Source: Sphagnum compactum
Lineage: Eukaryota; Bryophyta; Sphagnopsida; Sphagnales
DNA: 64,000 bases
NCBI GenBank assembly: GCA_965153455.1
Contig: OZ234503.1
Location: 10,607,118 to 10,671,117, forward strand
Direction of reading: 5' to 3'
The position numbers and the translations under genes were made by a program. How positions within the stretch are numbered: the stretch's first letter is position 1; each line of letters opens with the position of its first letter. Positions 1 to 12,600 of this stretch are shown here, one piece after another. A model generated the notes under the pieces. It was not told the DNA's origin and did no database searches. It was given only the letters and a program-made list of their open reading frames with translations.

Positions 1-819
1 AACTCAACAGAATCACTGTTAGTGATGCCATAGGTGGTATGTTCAGTGTTTCTGCCTCACAAGAATGAGAGAGTCAGCCCTGCTACATTGAAAGCACAAT
101 GTAATCTACTTATGAGATTCTGTGTCCAGAATACCAAATTCACAACATGCTTACTCAACTGCACCACAGCTGCATGGGACCACAATTGCAAAATCCATTT
201 CACAGCAGAGCGGGTAGAATTGACAGAACCTAGTATCATCTGATGGACTAGATTCTTCTACTATTGAATCTTTTCACAAGTGCTTTTCCAAGCCTTACTG
301 TAGCCTTGATGTGATCATTGGAAAACTACACTTACCCTAGCCAACTGAACTTGCTTGAAATGATAAGCCCATTTGGGCATGTCTATGATGCATTTCAAGC
401 AAGAGAATAGAGGTATCACAAGAGTAAAGGCACTGTAAAGATTGGCAATTCAAAGTGGATTTCATGACTCCTCTCTGGACAAAAAAGATTCAACAGCATA
501 CTGATCATGAGGTGAGGGTCATCCAAAGAACTGTAAGCTGCTCCTCCACCACTATAGAGGTGTGACCCTATGGACACCTCTACCTGTGGACCATCCTCGG
601 TGCTGAATCTGCAGGCTCTTAGCTAGACGATTGCTTCTAACGCCAACAGATTCGACAAGATGTGACATTCCATTGTTCTCATGCCTTCTTTACAAGGTCT
701 GGTTCTCTGGTAGTAATAAGCCATCAGGTCCTTGCTCGGTTGTATGTTGATACTGACCTTTTTCTCAACAATGAAAGGCTCATCGTAACCCCGGCTGCTG
801 CAGCGAACTGCAGCAGCAG

Positions 820-859
<40 letters not shown>

Positions 860-1090
860 TCAAAGACTTCGAAACCGCTGTCGCCTACCGTTGACAATAG
901 CGATAGCAACCAAAGGATGCAACAAAGATTCAACGATGCCACTGAGTCCTACTACCCGAACGAACTGAAGAAACGACGACGACGATGCAGCAGCAGCAGC
1001 ACATGACGTAGCAAAAGACGCAAAAATAAGATGAAATAGAAACAAGAAAAGAGAAAGGGAAACAGATGCAGAAACAAGAGCCGGACGGAC
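1..1090 (-). other. Probable intron 1 of the LIM gene
   Basis: This stretch lies downstream of the first LIM exon on the minus strand. I searched it for the expected second exon (the end of the first LIM domain, a Leu-Ser-Asn then Leu-Tyr-Cys motif) and did not find it, so the rest of the gene should lie left of the window. It holds CAG/GCA triplet runs and a GA/CT dinucleotide run, and open frames here are low-complexity. No other gene is visible. Confidence 0.5.
823..856. repeat. (GA)n dinucleotide microsatellite
   Basis: A pure GA run of about 17 units (CT on the minus strand) lies in the presumed first intron of the LIM gene. It is flanked by CAG/GCA triplet runs. Confidence 0.95.
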
Positions 1091-1225
1091 CTTAAGTGTA
1101 CCCTTGCAATGGTTACATCGGAAGCAGGACTTGTGGTAGATGACACCATCTGCTGTCAACTGTTCTACTAAATACACCGTCTTCTCGCACGCCTTGCACT
1201 TCTGTTGCGTACCAGCAAACGCCAT
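1091..1225 (-). CDS. LIM-domain protein (plant WLIM/PLIM type), first coding exon only
   Basis: The 45-codon exon starts with ATG at 1225 and begins MAFAGTQQKC. It ends with a GT donor after CKGTLK at 1091 (intron begins GTCCGTCC, a weak donor). It carries the first zinc site of a LIM domain: C10, C13, H31, C34, C37 and C40. In plants this N-terminus is typical of two-LIM-domain actin-bundling proteins of about 190-210 aa, which bind actin filaments and may also enter the nucleus. The exon ends in phase 0, the position I expect for plant LIM genes. The remaining exons are outside the window, so the WLIM or PLIM subgroup cannot be decided. Family assignment is firm; the subgroup is unknown. 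Confidence 0.88.
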
Positions 1226-1650
1226 CGCTCCCTCCCACACGACGGCAGTGGTTTTTTTTTTTTCCTTCTTCGTCGCACCGAAGAAGAAGAAGAAGAGGAA
1301 GAAAAAAAAAAAAAAAAAACAAGAACAAAAGTTAAAAGAAGAAAAAACAACAGCAAAAACAACGTTGTTCAGCGGCGGCTGCTTCTTTTTCTACTCTTCC
1401 TCGGCGTTGCTGCTTCCCTTCACAAGCGCAGCAAAAGACGGAATTCAGGAGCAACGCAAGAGAACGCACGAGAGAAGAATCTCTCTCTCTCCCTCTATCG
1501 ACGCCGAAGAAGCTCCCGTCCAAGACTACACAGTGTGAATGCAGAACAGCACCGTTTGGGTTTTTCCTTTTTTTCAAATTTTTTTCATTTTTTGGAGGAG
1601 TAGGAGTCCCAGTTACATATATATATATATATATTTTTTATTTTTTATTA
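1226..1650 (-). promoter_or_regulatory. Leader and core promoter region of the LIM gene
   Basis: Upstream of the LIM start codon (minus strand) lies about 350 bp of low-complexity DNA: T and A runs, GAA/TTC triplets and CT runs. This looks like a plant 5' leader. An alternating TA tract at about 1617-1634 is the only TATA-like candidate. The transcription start cannot be fixed from sequence alone. Confidence 0.3.
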
Positions 1651-4600
1651 TTTTTTTTTTTTCAGTTTTGTGTTTTCGAAAATTTTGCGATTTTTCTAAA
1701 ATTTTAAACCATTTTTTTGGGTCGAATTTACTCTTTAAAAAAACTAAAATTTCCCCCAAAAATTCAATTTTTTTTGGTCGCCAAGTGGTAATTTTTAAAT
1801 TTTTAAAAAAATTTAAATTTATAAATAAATAATTTTTTTATTTTAATAAATTTTTTTATAAAAAAAAAACCATGTTTATAGTACTTGAAAAGTGACCACC
1901 TCCAAATGGAAGGTTTAGGGCCCCTCCTAAACACTGAAACCTAAAAAGGGGGTCAAGAACCATTCAATCTTGTCTTAGTTAACAAAGCAAGAGGCTTCCC
2001 CTTCTTTTTTCACCTACAAAAATTAATTACATTTTTGGGGATCATCAATAAATTATTATTCAAAACCCTAGACTTATACTCATAGGTGAAGAATTATTCA
2101 ATCACCAATTATTAATTGACAAATTAATAAGGGATTTGTCTCTTTTCACATATAAAAAAAACCAAAACAATGATATTTATTGGATATTTTTATTTTACTA
2201 TTTATTAGTTATTTAAAATAATTATTTCTCGTATTTAAAATATTACATCCAACTTCATAAAAAGCTATAATTCATTGAACAATGTACAATATTGGCTACC
2301 AGCTATTTATTTCTTTTTTTTTTATAAAATTCGTGCATGAAATTACATGTCAATGTTACTATATAATACAAATTGGAGTCCAAACAAGCAAAAGATGGAT
2401 TAAAACATATTATGTACACTATTTGGCAATTGTACACTATTAATGGCCAATTGCCATTAATTTGTCATTAATTTGCCATTAATTTGACATTAAATTGTCA
2501 AATAGTGATCAATGTTTTATTTGTGGTGAAATTTTGCAACTTGGGGAATTCTTTTTCATAAAATGAAAAACAAATGATTTTTTTTTGGGGTGATTTTTAG
2601 GAATTTCTTTTTCATCATTTAAATAATAATAATGAAATTAACCACATCTAGTCATTTCCTAAGTCGTCACTTGTACCAACACTTTTGTAAAAAAAACAAA
2701 TGCTACATTTTCTAGCCTAGGATAGTTGGCATTTAATGTTAATTAATGTTGGGGACATCTATATCAATGGACCTACTTGAAATTTTTGAAAGAAAAAATA
2801 AAACCCTAATAGTTGTGAATGAATTATGTTTAATGATTCAAACTTGATGATATTATACTTGTTGAATGATTGAAATAATGTACAATATTTTTCTAATTAG
2901 TTGATTTAGGACCATAAAATTTTGTAAAAATTAAAATCATTGGATGAAAAGTTGGTTATGATTAATTATACAAAAAAAATCCTCAACATTTTATGTCTTA
3001 TGTGTAAAAACATCACCTACAAATACCACATTCATGGCTTTCATGAAAGTTGGTTCATTGACTTATCCCCATTTTATGATAATTTGTTGAAATAAATCAA
3101 ATTTGTTGACCTATTAAACGACAAAGGAATACATATTGTTAGTGTGACCATTGATTTGTGTAATTAAGATTTCATTATGATCCTATGTAACATTGGGTTT
3201 TAGTTGAATAAAAGAAAATATGGTTTTTTTTATTAGTGTGAGTTAATTTACATTTCAAATTGTAAAAGTAGGTTTCAAGTAGGTTCTAAAAAATACAAAT
3301 AGCTTTTGATGTTTACTTTTAAGTGTAGGTATTTTATTTTCAAGTAGATGTAATGCAAGTTTTAACAAAGTTTTTTTTTTTACGGATTGTTAAAATATAT
3401 GATGTTCTTCATATCTTAATTTATTACATATCTATTTTATTAAGTTTTTTAATGATAAGGTTGAACACATATTTTTTACCAATTTAGTTTTGAATGTATT
3501 TTAAATCTATTTAAAAATTCATTTAGTCCAAGTTTTTGGGAACTAATTTTTTATATAAATTTAATAGAGAAAATGAAAAACACTTGACATATATATTTTC
3601 ACCTAATATGATGTTGTTTTGTTATACTTATATGAATGACACAAGGTTTAAGTGAGAATAATTATTGTTTAATATGTTTTTCATCTTGTTTTGACCTAGT
3701 GCTTAAATAGTTCTGATGACATCAATGAATAATGGCATCAATTGATGTACAATACATTCATCCAAATAAAAATATTTTAAATCCATGTACATTTTTTGGA
3801 ATATTTTGATAATTATATTTTGCCTATTGAGTTTAACTTTTGAAAGTTAAATAATTATTCAACAAATCTTTGTAAAAATTACATAGGGAATATGGTACCC
3901 AAAATCCTAACATATCCTTGATCAAGATCATTAAAGTTTCAATGATGTCATAGATTAAGGCCATGGTACTTGTGAAAATAAACAAAATTTCCATGAAATA
4001 TTGATTATAGGTAAAGATGTTTTGATAAATTTTCATATTTCTTTCATTAAGTTTTTAGCATAATAAAATAAATTTTGTAACAATAATTGGGTATTACTTG
4101 GTGAGTAGAAGACAATATAAAAAAATTTGTTTACATGATATAGTTATTTATAAAATCACCTATTTTTTGAACTTTCATTTCACCCTTCATCCCTAGTTTA
4201 TCTCCAAATGAAGGGTATTTATAAAATAAGTGAAATTTGAAAGGAAAAAATCAATTTGAAGGTGAAATTCATAGGATTTGAACATTGGGACTTAATTTTT
4301 TTTTATAAAAACGACACAATCATTAAACATTATTGAAGGTGCAATGTAGAGTAGGATAAACATCCAATGAAAAATTAACCATGAAACTCCTTTTAACACC
4401 AAAATTGGTGATAAAATGAATTTTAAGCCCCATTTTAAACATATGGTTTTTCAATTTCAATTTTTAAATTTTAGTTTTGACCAAAATGGGGGTTTTGGTG
4501 CCCACTTTTGTGACTTTATGGATAACTCTATTAAGTCTACATGCTTTTATAATTTTAATTTTATAGCAAATTGTCAAATATTTACAAATAATATAATAGA

Positions 4601-7250
4601 TTTTTTTAAAAAAAAACATGATTATTACCATTTTTCTAATAACAACACCATAGTACTTAAGTCAATTCAACATTAATTAAATCATTTTGATTTTTTTCAA
4701 AATGACATATCAACCTCCTTTAACTTCATGAAAATGCAATGGGCACTAGTTAATTAATACTCAAACTCTAGCAATTTGCCAATTATTACTTCAACCTTTG
4801 TTGAATATCAAAATATTTTTTTAAAATGTCAAATTGATTTTTTGAAAATTAATTAAATATTTCTCAATTGGCTACAAACTAGCCTAGGTATTACAATAAC
4901 AACAATTGTCATTTCATGCCCTCAATAGGTTTAGTTTCTTTTTATCTTTTGCCATTTCCTTTTTTTCATGAATTTCATTTGGATTCCACAAAATCTTTTG
5001 GTTTCACCAAATCAAATGAATGAAAAACAAATTAATTTGAACCCAAATCATCACATTTGAAATCATATCAACATGAATAAGATTAATATCCTTCACGTTC
5101 ACCTAAATACTAAATCTTAAAATGTTGAATCCTCAAATATTATTGTTTCGAATTTTAGAATTTTAAGTTTTAATAATGAAATGCTTAAAACTTCAGACCC
5201 CAAACATTATAAACTTTATTCCTAAACCATTTGTCAATTTTGAACATCACACTTTAAACCACACGTTCATTTGCGCATGGAAATAAGTGATCCATACACA
5301 ATTTTTTTGGTATTAGGGTTTTTTTTTTCCATATTAAGTTGGTTAGGTATTTTGAAAAACTTTCCTATTGATTTGGTCCTAGTATGGTGTTTCAAACTAT
5401 TTTTGGATTGGTATATGGCATGTATATAACTAGTATTAACATTGGTATAAGATTAATAGAAGGTTAGTATTACCTTGAAGTACCTATCAAATTGGTCTTG
5501 GTATAAAGATTAGTATTGCTTCAGTTCATATATGAGTAGTTTGGTATTTGATATTAATCAATGGCCTTATATGCTAAACCAACATTGGTTAGGACTTATG
5601 GTCACCTTTGATTATGGGTTTAATTCATCATTTTGCTAAATGTTATGATCCCTTATATCCAACCTAGTTATTGTAGAAGTCATCAAACCATATTTTAATA
5701 CATAGAGGATTTGACAAATTTTACATAATTTGAAATATTGTGATTAGACAATTGCCATGATGTTTGAAAGGATGCGACAAGATGCTTGCATCAATTTCAC
5801 ATAATAAAAATAACTTTTAAACAAAGGTAAAACAATGTGAATAGGGTTTTAAGGTTTAAGGTACAATTTAAGAATAAATATATACATAGTATGCTTTATG
5901 TTTTGATTTTGTATCAATAACTCAAAGAGTGGGGACATGGATGCATAGCTTCCCTTAGGTTAGGAGTTCAATTTTCAAAGATTTTTGGCAAAGTACAAGT
6001 TAGTTCTTTCTCTTTTTTTGCTTGCCAAACCTTTTGTGGATTGTTTTGTGTACTAATCCAAGGTATAATATGAAAATAGGTAAACAAGTTGTTGCCCACT
6101 TATTAATTGGCATGAAACCATGTTTTCACCTTCCATACATTAGTGGAATTGAAGAACACAAGGTTTAAAACTCATTTCAATGTTTTGAAAATCTTGAAAA
6201 ATGCTTTTCACTCCATTCAAAAGACAAACAATGATCTTAGTGGTTATATTTCATCATGTGCATGGTTTTTATGGTTGTTAGTATGCCAATGATTTGCTTC
6301 AACCTACTAATCGCATATGAAACATGTTGTTCATCATATATATTGGCTTTTGCCCTGTATACCAATTTCAAACAAATTCATGAGAAATTATAATGTAGTT
6401 TGATAGTACAAAAAGGAATTTCACAAACAACCTAGAAAGTATAGATAGGTCTCAAACTCTCACCGACCAATTGGTCCAAAGTTTCATCCAAATTGTATCA
6501 CAAATCGTACATAGATGCAAAATCCCTACACTTTGCCAAAATAAAACATTGATAATAGTTATGGTCGATGGCCAATTGATTAGCAATAGTGAATAGGAAG
6601 TAGATATGAAACAAGGATACTCCGATTTTGAGCTTCCAATGTTTGATTATCAAGTAAACAAATTAATCAAAGCACCTAAAGTCTCTTACAACTTTTTAAC
6701 ACGATAACAATAATGTCGTATGCAAACAATAAGGCTTTGATTCCACATACTAATCACATGGATTTCATTTCCACACTGTATGTATTTAACGTTTTCAACA
6801 TGTCCAAAATTGGGTATTTGTGAACTAACAAGTTTGGTTGTCACCTGAAGGAAAACAAATTATGTCATGACAATGCGAATGATGGAAAACACATAACTAT
6901 TCCTACTTTGAACGAGGAGTGTGAAAAAAATCACATGAGAACGAACAATTGCATAAAGTCGAACTTTAGGATGCAATTAAAAATTTGACATCTTGTACAT
7001 CTTCGTAAAACGACTTTAGGTTGTTGAACTTTCATGTGAGTATTTGGAAAGGCCATTCAATAACAGATGGATATTGTAGATACATAAAGTAAGAATCTTC
7101 CATTATTACTTCAATATTTCCAACCCTCTAATTGTAGCTCAAAGAGTCGGAGAGGGGACTTTAGCCAAAAAGAAAAAAGTGAACTTCCAAAACAACATCC
7201 AAGTACATTCCCTTTAACATGACATTTGAAAGTTCAAAACGCTAATAATA
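1651..7250. other. AT-rich gene-free region
   Basis: I found no convincing coding exon on either strand in this 5.6-kb stretch. Open frames are short and of AT-rich low-complexity composition. Homopolymer runs are frequent. A weak reverse-transcriptase-like peptide on the minus strand near 6.7 kb is listed under rejected items. Confidence 0.6.
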
Positions 7251-9686
7251 AAATGATAGCAAAATTTGGTGGAATTGTGCTCGTTGTTGGATTAGAATCC
7301 TCTCCTTCAAAGTTCTCTCCCTTGGATTTGTGTTAGATCTTGACCCATAATCTGGATTTTCAGACTAAGTTTTTGACATCATCTGGAACAATGGATTTTA
7401 TACCTCGAGATGGGTTCTCAAATAAAGGAGTCCTTCAAGGCATGGTTTGTCAAACAGAATCAAATCTCAAAGAATGGACTAAGAAATAAATACAGTACAT
7501 ATTTATGCATGCCAGTTAACTATGCTACAAAAGGAGAAGTGCAGAATTTGCTCATGGTTCACAAAGGGTGGGGGAGGATGGAAATCTAACTTGTTCCATT
7601 GGAATTCCATGTTTGCAGCGGAGAGGGGAGAGGTGCAGATTGTTGCCCTGCCTGTGGTGGACTGAGACAGGAAACCATCTATCATCACGTTTGATGACCA
7701 GCCATAGGGGGTCTTGGCACTTTGGAGAACACTGATTACACTGCTCAACCCACATCACATTGCCCACTTCACTTTGCAATTCAGAGGATGATTTTGAAAC
7801 ACATTTCCATCTGTGAGAGATTATTTCCTGTGTGAGAGAATTGATAAGTAGAGTTGGTTACTTTGCATCACCCACTTTCACAAATTTCACTGTTTCCTAT
7901 CAAACTCTTCAGTGGAATTGGTTCTCTGTATGAGGGACAAGTTGCAGCATGTTGGCAGTGGATGCACCTAATTTTTTGCCAGTATGCCACTGCTCCTCTC
8001 AGCATGCTCAGACTGAACTCTTGAAGAATCAATCTAGACTAGGGTGGGTAAACCAGTTCCTGCATCATCAAAATTGTTCCGGTAGTTTCTTCCTGCCAAG
8101 TCCCCATGTCTCCTCATCCACCATTTGCACTCACCTGCTGCAGAGAGAATGCCTCATATTAGCTGCAACCTTACCACAACACTTTTACCAGTTTGGAAGT
8201 TTGATTCTGGATTGAATCATATGACATGAAATTGTTTGATGAAATAGATGGAAGCTGCATTCTCAAATGACAATTTCAGACACTGATCACTCAGCAAAAT
8301 GCATCTTTATAAACCAAGAAACCCGTTCTTGTGTTCTGATCATAGCAAGACTAAATTCACTTCCAACTGAATGCTATTGCTAACAAAAGATCTGGATTCA
8401 CAACCATAAATTTCTCAAGATTCCTCATAACCAACCAAATGAAAGAGATCCAGGATACAGAGATGTTGTCCAGCCATCATGCAACAAACCTGCAAGATCT
8501 GGATTAGCAACCTTAAGATTTCTTAAGCTTCCTTGTAACCAACAAAAGGAAAGAGATTCAGGATACAGAGCTGTGGTCCAGCCATCAGGCAACAAACCTG
8601 CAATTCATACTCCAAATTCCCCCCCTTGCAAAAGAACATCCCAAATCCAGCCAACATGCTGCAACTTGTCCCTTATGCAGAGAACCAAATCCACGCATCA
8701 CCCTCCTGCTGCATTGACACAGCCCTGGAAAAAAAAAAAAAAACTCCATCTGAGGAAGCCATTCCCCAGAAGAAGCTCACCATCGTCATCATCATCATCT
8801 CACAGGTTCTTCTTTGCTTTGTTACAATCAAAAATTGGTATGTGGACATTGCAGGAAATAACAATAACAAGAAGAAATCCCTTTGCAAAATCCCCCTCCG
8901 GCACAACAAGTAGTCTGTCACAAACACAAAAACCATCACAGCTGCTGCCGCCGCCGCTGATTTTGCTCTCACATTTTCTCCTTGAAGATGACACAATCTC
9001 TGAGTTCAAATGTCTGTAGAAAGCAATCTTCTCCAGCAGCGGCGGCGGCAGTTTTCACGCCTGGTTTGCAAGCTTACATCCTCCTGATCTCTCCACTTTT
9101 TCATCAAGAACAACATCGAGATCCAAGGGAAGGAAGGAACTGACTCACCAAGTGAAGAAAGAAGGATTCTGCCCTCCGATCCCTAATCCTCCTTCTTTTC
9201 TTCCTCCTTTGTTGTTTCCTGCTTGCTTCCTCCTGCCGCTCGCGGCCCCGCGTGCTCCCTTACATGTGTCCGCCGTTGGTTCGCATTGCGCAAGACGACT
9301 GCGGTGGTGGTGTGCAAGCAAGAAAGACGAACGAACGAACGAAAGAAAGCAAGCAAGAAAGAAAGAAAGAGCGGGCAGAACGAACGACCGACCGAACAAG
9401 CCTATTGTCAAGAACAACAACGTCTCTCCTGGAGTCTGATTCTTCTTCTGCTGCTGCTTTGAGTTCTTCTCGTCGTCGACCAGAAGTTTTCGATTGCGGC
9501 GGTAAAGGAACAGGACGACGGACGAAGAACAAGAAACGACCAACAGTGTTTGTTAGGGTTTGGGAGCGGAAGAACAGGAGGAAGAAGAAGAAGACGAAGA
9601 AGAAGCTGTGGCGATTGCAACTGAGGAGAACAAGAGACGCGGCCGAAGACGATGATGTGTTGTTGGAGGAAGGAAAAACTGTCGTG
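7251..9686 (+). other. Upstream region and leader of the NERD-like gene
   Basis: No gene is recognisable between 7.25 and about 9 kb. From about 9.1 kb the composition becomes GC-richer and repetitive (GAAC, GAAA and GCAA runs at 9320-9400; TCT/GCT runs near 9440), as in a 5' leader. Two complementary CTG/CCG-rich segments (about 8943-8957 and 9036-9052) could form a hairpin if both are transcribed. The frame of the downstream CDS stays open back to 9252, so a longer N-terminus cannot be excluded. Confidence 0.4.
8388..8602. repeat. Tandem duplication, period about 107 bp
   Basis: Two adjacent copies (8388-8494 and 8495-8602) both start AGATCTGGATT and end CAACAAACCTGCA. They are roughly 85% alike by eye and lie upstream of the NERD-like gene. 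Confidence 0.85.
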
Positions 9687-12600
9687 ATGATGCTCGCCAT
9701 GACCACGCGCTGCTTTACTGGCAAAGACTCCATGGAAAGAACAGAAGAAGAAGAAGAAGAAGGAGAAGAAAAACAACAACAAAAGGCAAGGCTTTTTGGA
9801 GAGGTGCTGGTGGACAAGAGCTTTAGCAACAGCAACAGCAGCAGTCCTCCTCCTCCTCCTGCTGCTGCTGCTCCTGCTGCTGGTGCAATTGTTCAAACCC
9901 TAGTCGTAGCACAAACTGCGAATGATGATGGTGTTGTTGTTGTACACGAGAATTCTCTAGACGACGACAAGGAACATAAAGAGATGATTATGATCAAAGA
10001 GGGGGAGAAACTCAAACAAGAACCTGCAAATGATGTAGATGAGAGTGGTGTACAAGCCATGCATCTTGAGGAGAATGTGAACGCTCAAGAAGAAGAACAA
10101 CAACAAATAGCTGAAGAAGCTGAAGAAGATGTGCCACAACAAAAGGCCCAAGCAGCAGCAACAGCAGCTACAATTAAACCGGAGGATAAAACAGAACAAG
10201 AAGAACAGGACGCGGCAGCGGAGATGCTGTTACTACCTCCTCAAGCTTCCGGAATGGAAGAGCAGCAGCAGGAGGGCGATGAAGGGAAAGTGGTGAAGAA
10301 GGAAGAACCATACCATCATCAGAATGATGACAACAACACCAACAACAACAGGAAACGTGCTCTGGGTCTAGTACAAGAGCGCCAGAAGAAACAGTGCAGG
10401 AGAGGAGGAGGAGGAGGAGGAGGAGGAGGAGGAGGAGGAGGAGGACATGCCGTTGAAGAGCGCAAGAAAGATGAAGAAGATGTTTGCTATATTTGCTTTG
10501 ACGGTGGTGATCTTGTCATGTGCGACAGAAGGTAAGTAAGTCTTGTGCACCCACCCAAAACCCTTCTGATGATGCTTCTTCTTCTTGTTACAATTGTCAT
10601 TGTTTGTTGTTGCTTCATCATCATGTTGCTGCATCCATGAGCTTCATCTTGTGCACATCTTCTTTAATGGTAATCGGTCTGTTTTGTTCCTCCTCCTCGT
10701 AGTCTGCTGGCTTGGGTTGGAGGAGATGTGAGAACTGGCAAATGCAAATGCATTGATCTATGCAAATCAATCAACCTTTCTTCTGATTGCAAGAAGCAGC
10801 AGCAGCAGCTGTGAATGTGAAATGTGGGTTGTGGTATGTGCTGCAGATCATGTCCAAAGGCGTACCATTTGAACTGTATTGGACGTGACGCAGCTTTTTT
10901 CAGGAAGAAAGGAGCATGGATATGTGGTATTCCCAGGAGCCTGTTGAAGCTTCTTCCATATGTCATGTATGTTTCTGTATGATTTTCCAGGGGGGCCCAA
11001 AAAGACACACTCGGTGTAAACCCATATAAATATATCCCTTGTCCATACCTGGTGATGGTTTTCTTTGTGGCTCAGATTTCTCTCATCATTTGGATTCTTA
11101 TTCTACAAATAAGCATTTGTCTGTCAAGAATTCCTTGTTTTGTTTCAGGATTTTTGTGTTTTGTTTGTAACTACTGTGGTGGAAAGACCCACAAGAAGAA
11201 TTTGTTCTTCTTGGTTGGTGGAAGGGTATTGAAAGCTTTTGTCATGCTGAAAAGAGTATATATTTTTATGATGTGCCTGAAGGGGATTGCAGTTGCGCAT
11301 CAGATTGTCTATTTCTTGATGTTTTTTTCCCTACTACCAATACCCAGATGCTCATGCCTGCCATGTGCTGCTACCTTCCTTTGCTCAATCTGCTTATTAT
11401 TATACCTATGCAGTTGTGGCCTTGTAATGTAACCTTTGGCAAAGGTGAAAGTGGTTTGATTCCAACAACTTTTTGTGGACAGTCCTTGATGATGTTGGTT
11501 TGCACTGCTTTTTACACATGTCTGTATATATGTGTTTGAATAGGTTGGCACTTCTGCTCATCTTGCACCAAGCCAGGAAGTTTTCAGTGTTACATGTGTC
11601 CAATTGCCTATTGTGGAGGCTGTGTCAAAGAGGCAGATTTTCGTATGTTGCGGAAGCGAAAAGGTTTGTGTGAGGAGTGTTTGCCAATTGTGATCATGAT
11701 TGAGCGCAGCCAGACTGTGAACTCTGAAGGGGTAATACATTTCTTGTCTCCTGGAGTACTTGAAGTTTTGTTTAGTGGGTTACAGTCTTCACAAGTTTTT
11801 CTTTTGAATTGCAAGTAGACAGACTTTTTGTGTGCTCCAGGAAATGGTAAGTGAGGAATTTGGTTTTTGGGTTTGGCTTATGGTCTGTATGGAATTCATT
11901 TTGTTTTGGATTGTCAGGTGGAAGTGGACTTTGAGGATAAGGAGACTTATGAATGCTTATTCAAGGAGTATTGGTTGGGTCTCAAGAACAGACTTTCCTT
12001 GACCTTGCCAGAGCTAGATAAGGATGGGAAGCTTGCTAAAGGGATCTGTGAAGATTCAGAAAATGGTGGTTCTGATACAGAAAATCAGGATCCTTCTGAT
12101 GTTGATGGGCTAGGTACTGAGTCAGACAGAGAGTCTGATCAAGATGAAGTTGACAGTTTGGATGGCAAAAATCAGAGTAGGAAGAAAATCAAGGTTGCAC
12201 CTACTTTGTCTGAAGATCTTGTAGTGGAAAATAAGGCAGATGCTTTTACTGAAGGAGCTGAAGATAAGGAAGAGGAAGAGAATGAGGATGAGCAGGAAGA
12301 GGAGGATGAGGAGGATGATGATGGTGATGACGATGATGCTGTTTCTGAGGTTCAATCTCGGAAGATAGAAGGTTGGGCATCAAAAGAGGTCTTGGACTTC
12401 ATTGTGCACATGAAAGCGGATCCAATGAAGCCTCTTACAAGATTTGCGGTTAACCATCTGCTTTGGGCATACATCAAGCGACATCAGCTGCAGGATCCTG
12501 AAAAAAAGAGCCAGATACTTTGTGATGAAAGACTCCAAGCCATGTTTGGGAAGAAGTTGATGGGCCAGTCTGAAATGTATAGGCAGCTCAATGAACACTT

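Noticed and set aside
1113-1603. Several overlapping open frames of 60-130 codons on both strands
   Set aside because: They run through A, T, GAA and CT simple repeats in the LIM leader, and their translations are Lys/Glu- or Phe/Leu-only low complexity.
6440-6790. Minus-strand peptide IKALLFAYDIIVIV resembling the FADD motif of a non-LTR reverse transcriptase
   Set aside because: Only this one motif is suggestive and flanking motifs could not be found, so it is too weak to annotate.
9260-9896. Long minus-strand open frames (160-190 codons)
   Set aside because: They are antisense shadows of GAA/CAG triplet runs in the NERD-like first exon and leader, with no family resemblance.
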